Shown: in pieces, positions 24,622 to 34,523 of the stretch | Layout of the letters: each line of letters opens with the position of its first letter | Numbering within the stretch: position 1 is the stretch's first letter | Source of the DNA: Anaerolineaceae bacterium | GTDB lineage: Bacteria > Chloroflexota > Anaerolineae > Anaerolineales > Anaerolineaceae | DNA: 64,000 nt | Assembly: GCA_017417055.1 (NCBI GenBank) | Contig: JAFPZX010000021.1 | Location: 26,034 to 90,033, forward strand | Direction: 5' to 3' | Notes under the pieces: generated by a model | The model's input: only the letters and a program-made list of their open reading frames with translations | Told to the model about the DNA's origin: nothing | The model's database searches: none | Made by a program: the position numbers and the translations under genes

Positions 24622-24845
24622 ATAGAAAACACTGATTGATTAACATGCCTTCACAGGCACCATGATAAATGAATTCAGGAGCCGACACACAAAGTTCAGT
24701 CCTTTTGTGCCGGCTGCGCGACAACAAAAAGGCAGACCTCAGTGTGCTTTTAAACTCACAGTAATTCCCGAGAAGACGTGAGGACAGTACTGCGCTTCGC
24801 GCAAAACCGTCCCCGCCCCCCATTTCACCAGTATTTCCTTAGGCT
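24622..24845 (+). repeat. MITE-like element, cores A and B
   Basis: Left end AGAAAACACTGATTGATTAA, right end CACCAGTATTTCCTTAG. Core A (CAGTCCTTTTGTGCCGG ... AACAAAAAGGCAGACC) is followed by core B in reverse (CTGCGCTTCGCGCAAAACCG). It is the largest copy in the window, apparently a composite. It lies upstream of the kinase-like operon. Confidence 0.75.
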
Positions 24846-24882
24846 CTATTATAAAAGCTTTTTTAAGAAACGGATAAATATT

Positions 24883-25056
24883 AGGAGTGAGGAGTTAGAA
24901 GTTAGGAGTGAGAAGTTAGGAGTGAGAAGTGTGGAGTGAGGAGTTAGGAGTGTGGAGTGTGGAGTGTGGAGTGAGAAGTGTGGAGTGAGAAGTGAGGAGT
25001 GTAAAGGCATTGACCACTCCTCACTCCTAATTCCTAATTCCTCACTCCTTACTTCT
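24883..25056. repeat. Longest heptamer tandem array (about 24 units)
   Basis: Seventeen consecutive units of GGAGTGA/GAAGTTA/GGAGTGT, then an inverted block of CTCACTC/CTAATTC units. The right end lies inside the aspA gene, encoding its last residues (RSKE) and TGA stop on the minus strand. The two halves are largely complementary and could fold into a long hairpin. Confidence 0.92.
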
Positions 25057-26475
25057 CCCTTCCAGCAGTTCTTCACCGGAAATGCCGGGTTTGGTCATGT
25101 TCCAGGGGTCGAGGATGATGTCCAGTTCCTTTTCTGTCAGCAGTTTTTCCTGCAGGATCAGCTCGCGGACCGGCTGACCGGTCTTGATGGCTTTCTTGGC
25201 GATATCGGCTGCGTGCTGATACCCAATGTGCGGGACCAGCGTGGTGATAATGCCGACGCTGTTGTGGACCATGTCGTAACAGTGTTCTTTGTTGGCAGTG
25301 ATGCCGTTGATGCAGTTGACGATGAGCGTATGAATGGAGTTCGTCAGCACTTCCATTGAGGAGAAAAGGCAGTAGAACGTGATGGGTTCAAACGCGTTCA
25401 ATTCCATCTGCCCGGCTTCTGCCGCCATGGAAACGGTCACATCGTTGCCGATGCACAGGAACGCAGCCTGGTTAACGACTTCAGGGATAACAGGGTTGAC
25501 CTTTCCGGGCATGATGGAAGAGCCGTTTTGTTTGGCGGGCAGGTTGATTTCGCCGAAGCCGCAGCGGGGACCGGAAGAAAGCAGCCGTAGGTCGTTGCAC
25601 ATCTTGGAAAGGGCGACCGCGCAGGTGCGGACAGCACCGGAAACGGCGGGGAAGCAGTCGATGTGTTGTGTACCGTCAATCGTATCTTCTGCCTGATACA
25701 GCTCCATCCCGGTCACTTTGCTCAGTTCACGGGCGACGATCTGATAGAAATAGGTATCCGCGTTGATGCCGGTTCCGATAGCGGTTCCGCCCATGTTGAT
25801 GTAATGCAGATCGTCCAGGACGTGACCGATATTTACGGTCGTGCGTTTCACGGCGGTGGCATAGGCTTTGAATTCCTGCCCGAGAAGGATCGGCACCGCA
25901 TCCTGCAGCTGCGTGCGGCCCATTTTGATGACATCATTAAATTCATCGGCTTTGCGCATCAGCGCGTCATAAAGTGCGTTCAGTTCTTTGATGAGGTTGT
26001 TGGCAAATTTGATGATGGTGATTTTCCCGGCGGTAGGAATGACGTCATTGGTAGATTGTCCGTAATTGACATGGTCGTTTGGGTGAACAATGCTATAGTC
26101 GCCTTTTTGTCCGCCGAGGATCTCAATGGCGCGGTTCGCGATCACTTCATTAGCGTTCATGTTCATTGAAGTTCCCGCGCTGCCCTGGACCGGGTCGACG
26201 ATGAATTCCTTGTGCAGTTTGCCTTCCAGAATTTCATCGCAGGCCTGTTCGATAGCCATAGCTACATTTTCCGGCAGTTGTCCCGCTTTCAAATTTGCAA
26301 TAGCGCAGGCTTTTTTGACCTGAGCCAGGCTGTTGATCATCTCCGGCCGCATGGTGTAGCCGGTGATCATAAAGTTTTCATGAGCGCGTAAAGATTGCAC
26401 CCCGTAATACGCATCGATCGGAATGTTCATCTCTCCGATTGAGTCTCGTTCGACTCTTGTCTTTTTTTCGGACAT
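25042..26475 (-). CDS. aspA: Aspartate ammonia-lyase
   Basis: 477 residues, the usual aspartase length. It deaminates L-aspartate to fumarate and ammonia in the cytoplasm. Conserved lyase regions are present: GSAGTSMNMNANEVIANRA, HVNYGQSTNDVIPTA, RTQLQDAVP and the signature loop [12 protein letters not shown] with the catalytic Ser. These favour aspartase over fumarase (for example MNANEVIANRAIE and HPNDHVNYGQS). The next gene upstream encodes a fumarase, so the pair can turn aspartate into malate. The 3' end is built from a heptamer array. Confidence 0.9.
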   Translation of the reverse strand: MSEKKTRVERDSIGEMNIPIDAYYGVQSLRAHENFMITGYTMRPEMINSLAQVKKACAIANLKAGQLPENVAMAIEQACDEILEGKLHKEFIVDPVQGSAGTSMNMNANEVIANRAIEILGGQKGDYSIVHPNDHVNYGQSTNDVIPTAGKITIIKFANNLIKELNALYDALMRKADEFNDVIKMGRTQLQDAVPILLGQEFKAYATAVKRTTVNIGHVLDDLHYINMGGTAIGTGINADTYFYQIVARELSKVTGMELYQAEDTIDGTQHIDCFPAVSGAVRTCAVALSKMCNDLRLLSSGPRCGFGEINLPAKQNGSSIMPGKVNPVIPEVVNQAAFLCIGNDVTVSMAAEAGQMELNAFEPITFYCLFSSMEVLTNSIHTLIVNCINGITANKEHCYDMVHNSVGIITTLVPHIGYQHAADIAKKAIKTGQPVRELILQEKLLTEKELDIILDPWNMTKPGISGEELLEGRSKE

Positions 26476-26528
26476 TTTGATTCCCCTTTTCCCTTATTTT
26501 TTTTGAATTTTGCGGCTATACAAAAATT

Positions 26529-26612
26529 TAGCGGCGCACATAGGGACGGGCATGTTTATGTCGACTGCGCGGCACAAGATACCAGTCCCGCATGTGCTCC
26601 GTTCTGAACAGT
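26529..26612. repeat. Long imperfect palindrome (GTCGACTGCGCGGCAC centre)
   Basis: GCGCACATAGGGACGGGCAT ... GTCGACTGCGCGGCAC ... AGTCCCGCATGTGC, ending GTTCTGAACAGTTTC. It forms nested stems across about 80 bases between aspA and fumC. Relatives are at 45160-45232, 47104-47172 and 54610-54716. Confidence 0.65.
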
Positions 26613-26615
26613 TTC

Positions 26616-27980
26616 TTATATCATTTCTTCCGGATGGAAGATCTCATCAAATTTCTCCGCTGTCAGAAAACCCAGTTTTACACAGGCATCTTTGAGCGAA
26701 ATATCTTCCTTGAAAGCCAGTTTGGCGGTTTTTGCCGCGTTCTCATATCCAATATAGGGATTGAGTGCTGTGACGAGCATCAGCGAATGATACAGGTTAT
26801 AGCGCATCTTTTCCTTATTGGCGGTTATGCCGGAGACGCAGTGAATGTTGAAGGATTCGATCCCTTCCGCCAACAGACGAACCGACTGCAGGAAGTTGTA
26901 AATGAGCACGGGCATAAAAACGTTGAGTTCAAAATTACCCTGAGAGGCAGCAAAGGCAACTGCCGTGTCATTGGCGATCACCTGAACGGCGACCATCGTC
27001 ATGGATTCGCACTGTGTCGGGTTCACTTTTCCGGGCATGATGGAGCTGCCGGGTTCATTGGCCGGAATGTTGATCTCGCCCAAGCCATCTCGGGGACCGC
27101 TGGCCAGCCAGCGGATATCATTTGCGATTTTCATAAGGTTGGCGGCAAGCCCTTTCAGCGCTCCGTGCATGAACACCAGTTCATCTTTTGATGTGAGTGC
27201 GTGGAATTTGTTCGGCGCGGTTTGAAAGCTGTACCCCGTGAGCTCGGAGACCGCTTTGGCAGCTTCCTCCGCGAAGCCTTTCGGTGCGTTCAGTCCGGTT
27301 CCTACTGCGGTGCCTCCCAGCGCCAGACGGGAAAGGCCCGGCAGCGCGGTTTTGATTTGTTCCAGGCTGATTTCCAGCATGCTGCGCCATCCGCTGATCT
27401 CCTGTGAAAAGGTGATCGGTGTGGCATCCTGCAGGTGGGTGCGTCCGGATTTGACGATACCCTGGTTTTCTCTTTCCAGCCTTTTGAATGTTTTGATGAG
27501 GGATTCAATAGACGGGATCAGCTTTTGACGGATCTCGAAAACAGCCGCGATGTGCATGGCCGTTGGAAATGTGTCATTGGAACTTTGAGATTTGTTCACA
27601 TCATCATTCGGATGCAGCAGATGCTTTCCGGCAATGGCGTTGCCCCGATTGGCAATCACTTCATTGACGTTCATATTGGATTGGGTACCGGAACCGGTCT
27701 GCCAGACTACCAGCGGAAAGTTGTCGTCTAATTTGCCGGCAAGAATTTCATCCGCGGCTGCGCTGATGGCATTCAGTTTTTCTTCATCCAGCTTGCCGAG
27801 GCGGAAATTGGCGATTGCGGCAGCCTTTTTGAGAAAGGCAAATGCGGTTATGATTTCCTTCGGCATTTTTTCCGTACCGATCCGGAAATTCTGATAACTG
27901 CGCTGGGTTTGCGCTCCCCAGTATTTTTCAGCAGGAACCTGTATTTCTCCCATTGAGTCATGTTCTGTTCTGTATTCCAT
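26616..27980 (-). CDS. fumC: Fumarate hydratase, class II
   Basis: 454 residues from ATG 27980 ([20 protein letters not shown]), preferred over a start 66 bases upstream that lies in a repeat array; GGACGGGG precedes it. It interconverts fumarate and malate without an iron-sulfur cluster. Typical class II motifs: [55 protein letters not shown] and [15 protein letters not shown]. The SQSSND and TQCE variants separate it from aspartase. It lies in tandem with aspA on the minus strand with 140 bases between. Confidence 0.92.
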   Translation of the reverse strand: MEYRTEHDSMGEIQVPAEKYWGAQTQRSYQNFRIGTEKMPKEIITAFAFLKKAAAIANFRLGKLDEEKLNAISAAADEILAGKLDDNFPLVVWQTGSGTQSNMNVNEVIANRGNAIAGKHLLHPNDDVNKSQSSNDTFPTAMHIAAVFEIRQKLIPSIESLIKTFKRLERENQGIVKSGRTHLQDATPITFSQEISGWRSMLEISLEQIKTALPGLSRLALGGTAVGTGLNAPKGFAEEAAKAVSELTGYSFQTAPNKFHALTSKDELVFMHGALKGLAANLMKIANDIRWLASGPRDGLGEINIPANEPGSSIMPGKVNPTQCESMTMVAVQVIANDTAVAFAASQGNFELNVFMPVLIYNFLQSVRLLAEGIESFNIHCVSGITANKEKMRYNLYHSLMLVTALNPYIGYENAAKTAKLAFKEDISLKDACVKLGFLTAEKFDEIFHPEEMI

Positions 27981-28012
27981 TTTCCCCGTCCTATTTTTCG
28001 TAATGAAACATC

Positions 28013-28070
28013 GGATATTTGGCATGAGGCATATATCATGCGGCATACGTCATGTGTCATATGTCGTAAA
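28013..28070. repeat. Heptamer tandem array CATACGT/CATGTGT
   Basis: About eight degenerate units of 7 bases (CATGAGG, CATATAT, CATGCGG, CATACGT, CATGTGT, CATATGT). It lies in the short gap upstream of fumC. Confidence 0.75.
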
Positions 28071-28108
28071 TTATCTGTCTGATTAATTCCGACACATTCC
28101 ATTATACC

Positions 28109-28888
28109 TTAAGGTTGGTTATTCGGATAGATAATGAAATAAACCCGTCTGACCACATTTCCACTGTAATCTTTGTCGCCGGCATAATTCAGTCCCCAGA
28201 TGCCGTCGAAGGATTCCCAGGACCAGGTGACCGTACTGCCATAAAACGGATCATTGAGTGTGACTGTATCAGTGGCTTCATCGTAGGCTGTCAGGACAAC
28301 AGCGTGATTCATCGTCGTCGGCACCCAATTGGTTTTTACCAGCACACCCACGGGACCATGCGCTTCGAAGGCTTCCAATAATTCCTCTTTTGAGGTGTTC
28401 AGTTCCATTTTATGAGAATATCCGATTTCCATGAGCTCATCAGCCGCACTCATGGAAGACATGCCTCTCCCTGCCACATAAGTTCCCTGTTCCGCATTGC
28501 GGTCGATGATTTGCTGTGCACTGAGTACCGGATAGCGGCTGTCCAGTTGATTCCAGTAGGATGTCATCATTTCAATGCATACCGGAACGCAGCCAACACC
28601 GGTTGGTGCTCCGTTCAACAGCAGTCCGTCCTGGGAAAGCACCGGCACATCATATCCGAGGATGACCGGTGTTTTGGTGGGTTCCATGGGGATAGCTGTC
28701 GGAGTGGGAACAGCTTTTGGCTGTGCTGTTTGGGTGTCAGGCGGAATGGTCTGGGGCGTTTTCGTGACGGTGATGACGGGACCGGGTAATATCTGCGGGT
28801 CGGGGAGCTTTTTTCCGCCGCATCCGCTAAGGATAGCGCAGCTTAGCAGAGTTAATAAAGTATTTTGAAAAAAGCGTAACAGTTTCAT
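28109..28888 (-). CDS. C39-like cysteine peptidase lipoprotein
   Basis: 259 residues with a lipoprotein signal: hydrophobic helix then LSGC, giving lipid attachment at Cys23. A Pro/Thr-rich stalk (30-75) leads to a papain-like domain of the C39_2 type, with Cys100 (GVGCVPVCIEMM), His195 (MNHAVVLTAYD) and Asp213 (LNDPFYG) as the likely catalytic set. It is exported and anchored outside the cytoplasmic membrane; such proteins cleave peptides or act as structural domains in cell-surface assemblies. The start has no strong ribosome site. Confidence 0.82.
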   Translation of the reverse strand: MKLLRFFQNTLLTLLSCAILSGCGGKKLPDPQILPGPVITVTKTPQTIPPDTQTAQPKAVPTPTAIPMEPTKTPVILGYDVPVLSQDGLLLNGAPTGVGCVPVCIEMMTSYWNQLDSRYPVLSAQQIIDRNAEQGTYVAGRGMSSMSAADELMEIGYSHKMELNTSKEELLEAFEAHGPVGVLVKTNWVPTTMNHAVVLTAYDEATDTVTLNDPFYGSTVTWSWESFDGIWGLNYAGDKDYSGNVVRRVYFIIYPNNQP

Positions 28889-28949
28889 TATGATTTTATG
28901 ACACTCAACTTATCTCTAAAAAACATCTCGGACTGTCCCATTACTGAAT

Positions 28950-30806
28950 TTATTGTTTCGGTGTGAAATAATGGAAATAATATAATTCCTTATCCTGCCA
29001 GGAGGGAATCACCCCCTGATGCTCGTAGGTTTCAATTTCCTGCCAGGTGTAGGGAGATGTGGACTGCTCTAAAACATAATCCACGCAGTGTTCTTCCAGG
29101 CATTGCAGCTGCTGTTCCAGCGTTTCTGTCAGATGGTCATTGTTATAATAGCAGAAATATTTCATATTCGGGATCAGCCCAGCGGCGGTATTAACACCCA
29201 TATCAAGAATTCTGAAATGAAGGATGGAAGGATCTTCAATTCCGGATTTTTCAATGATGTCCTTCATCCGGAACGGCAGCAATTCGTTTTTGGGAATCTC
29301 CAGTGAAGGCAGATTTTTTGAAACCAGGCATACCATGATGACAGCGGTGAACAGGAGCGGTGCGGATATTTTCTTTGAATCCACAGCCGGTTTCTTTATA
29401 AAGCCGAACAGATTTGAGAACAAATCCGTGAAGAAACATAAACCGGTTATGGAGAATATGCTGAAAATAAAACAATAATAGAAATGATAATTACCGCTGA
29501 TATAGACAAAATGATAGGTCGGCAGGAAGGTTATTATCAAAAATGCCGCTGTTTTGCATTGATTTTTGATGATCATATAAAAACATCCGATGATGGAAAG
29601 TCCCATAGGAATCAAAGCATTCGTCCGGTAAGACATCATTGAATAACGCAGTTTTTTGGCGTATGACCAGTTCCTGTAGGCCGGATAATACACCAGATTG
29701 TTGTAAAAATACGCCTGATACAGGTCCTTCAGCGCAGAATTGAACAGGAAATACAGGAATACCGGGAGTGTTATGACAAGAATTCCAGCCGCGATCAAAA
29801 GGATCCCGCTCAGCAGGTCTTTCATTTGACGTCTGCTGATGGCATAAAACAAAAAACATGCGATCCAGCCGAAATAAAAGCCAACCATGGAATATTTGAT
29901 CCAGAAAACAGCCCCGGAGGTGAGCCCGATAAAGAAAAATTCCTTTGCGGACAGAAAACTGTCATTTTTGAGTGCCTTGATGCCCACATAAAAAGCGTAT
30001 GCCATTAATGGCAGTGCAAACTCTTCTGCGGAGTCTCCCATACCAAAGGCAGGAGCGCTGTAAATTACCGCAGCAAATAACGGGATGAACGGCAGAGCTC
30101 TGTTGTCAACAAAAATTTCGGTTGTTTTGTATGTTATCAGGAGAAAGAAAAAACAGCAGATGATTTCAAGCAGCCAGATGCCTTCAAAGCCGAAGTAGTT
30201 GCAAGCAGCTCCGAAAGAGTGAATAAAGATCAGCAGCGGTCCCTTTTGTTCGTAAAGGTCTCGATAGGGAACATATCCTTTTAATACCCCTTTCCCGACA
30301 GTAAACATTGTGTTCTGGTCATTCCCATCCTGAAAGGGATATAGAGGAGAACATTTGGAATTAATGAACAGGATCAGAACAGAAATAAAGAACAAGTAGA
30401 ATATGAGAAACAATTTACCGGGTTGTTTTTTATTTGCATCCCGGGGAGGGAGCAGCAGCTGAACAGTTGTGATCATCAGGTCGATCCCGAACAACGAAAA
30501 CAACGCAAGCAGGAATGCGATGAGCATGCAGCACTGTTTTACTGGCATATTCAGAAATTCGGCGAAAGAGTTCATTCGGCCGGAAAATCCCCAGCGGTAA
30601 AAAAATAAAAGTGCCAGGATGGTACTGATCGCAGTATCGATTATCGGATGCTGAATTTCGGGGCGGAACGGGCGGTTCCGGTCTTTTCGTATAACCATCA
30701 CACTGGCGAGAATTGCAAAAAACAAAACGCTGCTTATCAAAAACTGCGTCTTCCCCTTTCCCGCAGTCAGGAGAAATACCGGTATTTCTGCGATTAATAT
30801 GCCCAT
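28950..30806 (-). CDS. GT-C-type glycosyltransferase-like membrane protein
   Basis: 618 residues from ATG 30806, which has GAGG six bases upstream; an ATG 12 bases further up is also possible. About twelve helices, with a conserved-looking loop VLKGYVPYRDLYEQKGPLLIFIHSFG that resembles the acidic first outer loop of PMT/ArnT-type glycosyltransferases. The C-terminus is a soluble domain of about 120 residues. Such enzymes move a sugar from a polyprenyl-phosphate carrier to a glycan, lipid or protein outside the membrane. Placed next to a sugar-phosphate transferase locus. The family name is inferred from topology and the one motif. Confidence 0.7.
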   Translation of the reverse strand: MGILIAEIPVFLLTAGKGKTQFLISSVLFFAILASVMVIRKDRNRPFRPEIQHPIIDTAISTILALLFFYRWGFSGRMNSFAEFLNMPVKQCCMLIAFLLALFSLFGIDLMITTVQLLLPPRDANKKQPGKLFLIFYLFFISVLILFINSKCSPLYPFQDGNDQNTMFTVGKGVLKGYVPYRDLYEQKGPLLIFIHSFGAACNYFGFEGIWLLEIICCFFFLLITYKTTEIFVDNRALPFIPLFAAVIYSAPAFGMGDSAEEFALPLMAYAFYVGIKALKNDSFLSAKEFFFIGLTSGAVFWIKYSMVGFYFGWIACFLFYAISRRQMKDLLSGILLIAAGILVITLPVFLYFLFNSALKDLYQAYFYNNLVYYPAYRNWSYAKKLRYSMMSYRTNALIPMGLSIIGCFYMIIKNQCKTAAFLIITFLPTYHFVYISGNYHFYYCFIFSIFSITGLCFFTDLFSNLFGFIKKPAVDSKKISAPLLFTAVIMVCLVSKNLPSLEIPKNELLPFRMKDIIEKSGIEDPSILHFRILDMGVNTAAGLIPNMKYFCYYNNDHLTETLEQQLQCLEEHCVDYVLEQSTSPYTWQEIETYEHQGVIPSWQDKELYYFHYFTPKQ

Positions 30807-30832
30807 TATTGACCTCATATCGTTATTTTTCT

Positions 30833-30930
30833 AAGGAAGGACTGATTAATTGGGGGTAGGGACGGTTTTGCGCGAATCGCAGAACTGTCATTTCGCCTTC
30901 ACCGGAATTAAACAGCGTTTTCTTAAAATT
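30833..30930. repeat. MITE-like element, core B copy
   Basis: Left end CTAAGGAAGGACTGATTAATT, right end AATTAAACAGCGTTTTCTTA, good inverted repeats. Core B reads GGGACGGTTTTGCGCGAATC then GCAGAACTGTC. The remaining gap to 31203 is AT-rich with no gene. Confidence 0.85.
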
Positions 30931-31203
30931 TGATTATACCTGTTTTCACCGGATTATCATAGGTACTGCGTAAAAGGTACTGTGAGAGGGGCTGTGCGGT
31001 TCTTTTTTTTGAATATGACAATAGAGAAGGCTAATTCTCTTTTGCAGTTATAATTAGTGAAAGAATAATTGTCATTGTAATATGGCAAAAATATTCATCT
31101 TAAAAAATAGAAACCGTTTAGCGATTATCGTGTAATTGTGTTATGATTATCATTTGTTAATTTCCTTTCCGGGAATGGAAATGGAATACCGGTGAAAATA
31201 AAT

Positions 31204-32634
31204 ATGGAATCGTCCAACAACTCATTTCGAACAACGCTCAAACAGCGGCTGACCCCACGGGAACGGAAGTTTATCCTGATATTCGGTCATGTCGTCGCGG
31301 TTCTCTTGGCATTGGCGGTTTCTCTGCTTGCCTGGGCTAATGAGGATGACTGGCTCGGTTTTTCTGTCTCCTTCCTGATGGAACGTCCGGATCCCTGGTT
31401 TTATCTGCTGCCAATTTTGTGGCTGATCCTGATGGTTCCCTTATATAACGTCCGGGAAGTTCATCAGTTCCAAAAAGCACTTCGAATCATTCTGATTTCT
31501 GCTTTTTCCTGTGTGGCGATTTATTTGCTGATATTCTTTTTAGCCCCTGCAAAAACGCTGCCGCGCAGGGGTGTGATTGTATTTTTTATCGCCGCCGCTG
31601 TTTTTACGCTATTGTGGCGGCGTATTTTTGCACATCTGTTCTTTGTAAAAAATGCGTTTATCAATACGGTCATTGTCGGTGCGGGAAAGGCGGGGCGCAA
31701 AATCGCGGAGATCATCAACACCACCGAAGGCGTCCCATATAAGGTGATCGGTTTTATTGATGATGATCCATCCAAGCGTGATACGAAAATTGAAGGTTAT
31801 CCGGTCCTCGGTGGTACGGATCAATATTTTGATATCATATCAGCCCATCAGGTGACGCAGGTGATCATGGCAATCAGCAACCATCTGAATGACCAGCTCC
31901 TGGATGAGCTGACGCAGTCAGAAGAAAAAGGCATAACCGTGACGACCATGCCGATGATTTACGAAGAGCTGCTTGGACGGGTTCCGGTACATTTGCTGAA
32001 CACGGACTGGCTTTTGCGATCGTTTTATGATATGTCGCATACCAGCCTGTTTTTTGAGATCGCCAAGCGGTTTTTTGACCTTATCGGCGGTGTGGTCGGC
32101 TTGGCCGCATTGGGAATCGTGACGCCTATTGCCGCTCTGGCTACGCTCATCGACACGGGCCGTCCGATTTTTTATGTACAGGAACGTCTGGGACTGCGCG
32201 GTTCCACCTTTAATATCATCAAATTCCGTACCATGATCCAGAACGCGGAAATGGACGGGGTTGCCAGGCCGGCATCGGAGCATGATGACAGAATTACGAA
32301 GGTCGGGTCGATCCTGCGCCGTTCTCATCTGGATGAAATGCCGCAGTTTATCAATGTTCTGCGCGGTGAGCTGAGTCTTGTCGGCCCGCGTGCGGAAAGA
32401 CCGGAAATTGTTAAGGATTTACAGCGTGATGTGCCGTTTTACCGGGCACGTCTTCTCGTCCGTCCGGGAATTACCGGATGGGCTCAGGTCAATCAAAATT
32501 ATGCTGCAGGGACGGAAGAAAACACGGTAAAATTGGAATATGACCTTTATTATATTAAACACCGCAGTCTGCTCATGGATCTGTCGATCCTTTTCCATAC
32601 CTTCAAGACTATCTTTGGGCTGAAAGGACGCTGA
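31204..32634 (+). CDS. Polyprenyl-phosphate sugar-1-phosphate transferase (WcaJ/CpsE type)
   Basis: 476 residues from ATG 31204 (GGTGA eight bases upstream; a GTG at 31192 is the alternative). Several N-terminal helices are followed by a CoA_binding_3-like Rossmann domain (VIVGAGKAGRKIAEIIN) and a C-terminal bacterial sugar transferase domain: FFDLIGGVVGL, YVQERLGLRG, IIKFRTM, LRRSHLDEMPQFINVLRGE and LSLVGPRAERPE. It adds the first sugar-phosphate to undecaprenyl phosphate at the start of exopolysaccharide or capsule synthesis. It is followed two bases later by the CapD-like epimerase gene. Confidence 0.9.
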   Translation: MESSNNSFRTTLKQRLTPRERKFILIFGHVVAVLLALAVSLLAWANEDDWLGFSVSFLMERPDPWFYLLPILWLILMVPLYNVREVHQFQKALRIILISAFSCVAIYLLIFFLAPAKTLPRRGVIVFFIAAAVFTLLWRRIFAHLFFVKNAFINTVIVGAGKAGRKIAEIINTTEGVPYKVIGFIDDDPSKRDTKIEGYPVLGGTDQYFDIISAHQVTQVIMAISNHLNDQLLDELTQSEEKGITVTTMPMIYEELLGRVPVHLLNTDWLLRSFYDMSHTSLFFEIAKRFFDLIGGVVGLAALGIVTPIAALATLIDTGRPIFYVQERLGLRGSTFNIIKFRTMIQNAEMDGVARPASEHDDRITKVGSILRRSHLDEMPQFINVLRGELSLVGPRAERPEIVKDLQRDVPFYRARLLVRPGITGWAQVNQNYAAGTEENTVKLEYDLYYIKHRSLLMDLSILFHTFKTIFGLKGR

Positions 32635-32636
32635 TC

Positions 32637-34508
32637 TTGGCACTACGCATCAAACAGGGAATTCGAAACCGATATGTCTTCATCTTTGATATGGTGATGA
32701 TCGTCGTCTGTGTCGTTTTCAGTTATTTGCTTCGTTTTGAGTTTGAGCCGGAACAGATAACGGTGTACCTGCCTTCCGCTTATTGGATGCTGGGGCTGTG
32801 TCTGGTCATCAAGCCGCTGATTTACATCCGCTTTGGATTGTACCGGCACCTTTGGGCTTATGCCAGCGTGGATGAAGTCAGGCTGATCCTGCTGGCTGTG
32901 GTTTCCGGATCTGTGAGCGTAGCGTTGTTGATGATGGTGCTGTACCATCTGAAAGTGTTCAGCGCCTTTCCCCGTTCTGTTCTGATTATTGACTTTATTC
33001 TTTCACTGCTGCTTGTGGGTGGGATACGTTTCGGCATTCGGTTCTTTGCGGCTAATAAAACCAAAAGGACGGCCCGTTCTTCTCATAAAAACATGCGCCG
33101 CGTCTTGATTATCGGCGCCGGTGAAGCAGGCGTGATGGTTTGTAAGGAAATGATCAAAAATCCGCAGCTTCTTCTCCGTCCGATTGGTTTTCTGGATGAT
33201 GATAAAAACAAGCTCAACCAGGAGGTTCAAAACGTCCGTGTGCTGGGTTTGATCTCCAGTGTAGATATCATGATTGACCGGTATTATGTTGATATGGTGA
33301 TGTTTGCGATTCCGAGCGCTCCGGGTCGGGTGCTGCGTCTGGTTTCAGATGTGTGCCGGAAAAAGAATGTTCCCTTCCAGACGATGCCGGGTATTTATGA
33401 GCTCATCGGCGGCGCGGTCAACATCAACAGACTGAGGGAAGTGGAAATTACCGACCTGCTGCGGCGCGACCCGGTCAAGCTGGACCAGGACAACGTTGGA
33501 CCGATCCTGCGCGGCAAGGTAGTTCTCATCACCGGTGCGGGCGGTTCCATCGGTCAGGAGATCGCACGGCAGACTGCGCGATGGAACCCGAAAAAAGTCC
33601 TGCTGCTTGGTCATGGAGAAAACAGTATCTTCGGAACCATGCTGCGCATGAGTTCGGAGTTTCCGGGTCTTGATGTACAGCCTGTGATCGTTGATGTACG
33701 GGACCTGAAGCGTATACGCTGGGTATTTGAGACGTATCATCCGCAGATCGTATTTCATGCTGCCGCGCACAAACATGTTCATCTGATGGAAACCAATATC
33801 TCCGAAGCTGTGACGAATAACATTATCGGGACGCAGAATGTTGTACGTACAGCCAAGGAATTCAACGTGGAACGTTTTGTGATGATTTCAACGGACAAAG
33901 CTGTCCGCCCAATCAACATCATGGGCGCTTCCAAACGTGTGGCTGAAAATATTGTGCTGAATGAGTCCATCGGGACCGATGCGAATTATACGGTGGTCCG
34001 TTTCGGAAATGTACTGGGCAGCCGCGGGAGTGTGGTGCCGATTTTCCAGGAACAGATCCGACGCGGCGGCCCGGTCACGGTTACCGATCCACAGATGGAA
34101 CGTTACTTTATGACCATCCCGGAAGCGGTTTATCTGGTGCTTGAATCCGCGGGTTTGAGCAAAAACCGTGAGACCTTTGTACTGGATATGGGAAAACAGG
34201 TGCGTATTCTTGACCTCGCCGAAGACCTGATTCGCTTATCGGGACTCGAGCCCGGACGGGATATTGAGATCCAGTTTACAGGTGTTCGTCCCGGAGAAAA
34301 GCTCAGTGAAGACCTGTGGAATAAAGGTCAGGTCCTGGAGCCGACCATGCACCCTGATATTTACAAGCTCGAGCGTCACGATTTGATTCCTGCGGAAAAG
34401 CTGGAACCGCTGGTTGAGCGGCTGTATACGCTGGCAATTGAAGAAAAAGAAGACGAGATCCGCAAGCTGCTGAACGGAATCATCCCGGACGCCAAGCTGC
34501 TGGATTGA
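32637..34508 (+). CDS. CapD/WbpM/PglF-type nucleotide-sugar 4,6-dehydratase
   Basis: 623 residues starting at TTG 32637, two bases after the previous stop, with AAAGGA upstream. Four N-terminal helices, a first Rossmann domain (RRVLIIGAGEAGVMVCKEM) and a catalytic short-chain dehydrogenase domain (VVLITGAGGSIGQEIARQ, HAAAHKHVHLMETN, STDKAVRPINIMGASKR). The Tyr-Lys pair of typical members is replaced by Met-Lys (IMGASK), as in WbpM and PglF, which dehydrate UDP-GlcNAc. The product would feed the sugar transferase encoded just upstream. Confidence 0.9.
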   Translation: MALRIKQGIRNRYVFIFDMVMIVVCVVFSYLLRFEFEPEQITVYLPSAYWMLGLCLVIKPLIYIRFGLYRHLWAYASVDEVRLILLAVVSGSVSVALLMMVLYHLKVFSAFPRSVLIIDFILSLLLVGGIRFGIRFFAANKTKRTARSSHKNMRRVLIIGAGEAGVMVCKEMIKNPQLLLRPIGFLDDDKNKLNQEVQNVRVLGLISSVDIMIDRYYVDMVMFAIPSAPGRVLRLVSDVCRKKNVPFQTMPGIYELIGGAVNINRLREVEITDLLRRDPVKLDQDNVGPILRGKVVLITGAGGSIGQEIARQTARWNPKKVLLLGHGENSIFGTMLRMSSEFPGLDVQPVIVDVRDLKRIRWVFETYHPQIVFHAAAHKHVHLMETNISEAVTNNIIGTQNVVRTAKEFNVERFVMISTDKAVRPINIMGASKRVAENIVLNESIGTDANYTVVRFGNVLGSRGSVVPIFQEQIRRGGPVTVTDPQMERYFMTIPEAVYLVLESAGLSKNRETFVLDMGKQVRILDLAEDLIRLSGLEPGRDIEIQFTGVRPGEKLSEDLWNKGQVLEPTMHPDIYKLERHDLIPAEKLEPLVERLYTLAIEEKEDEIRKLLNGIIPDAKLLD

Positions 34509-34523
34509 TTGACTGGAAAAAAT

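Noticed and set aside
24883-25056. Possible CRISPR-like array
   Set aside because: The repeat unit is only 7 bases with no spacers, and no cas gene is nearby. It is a simple tandem array.
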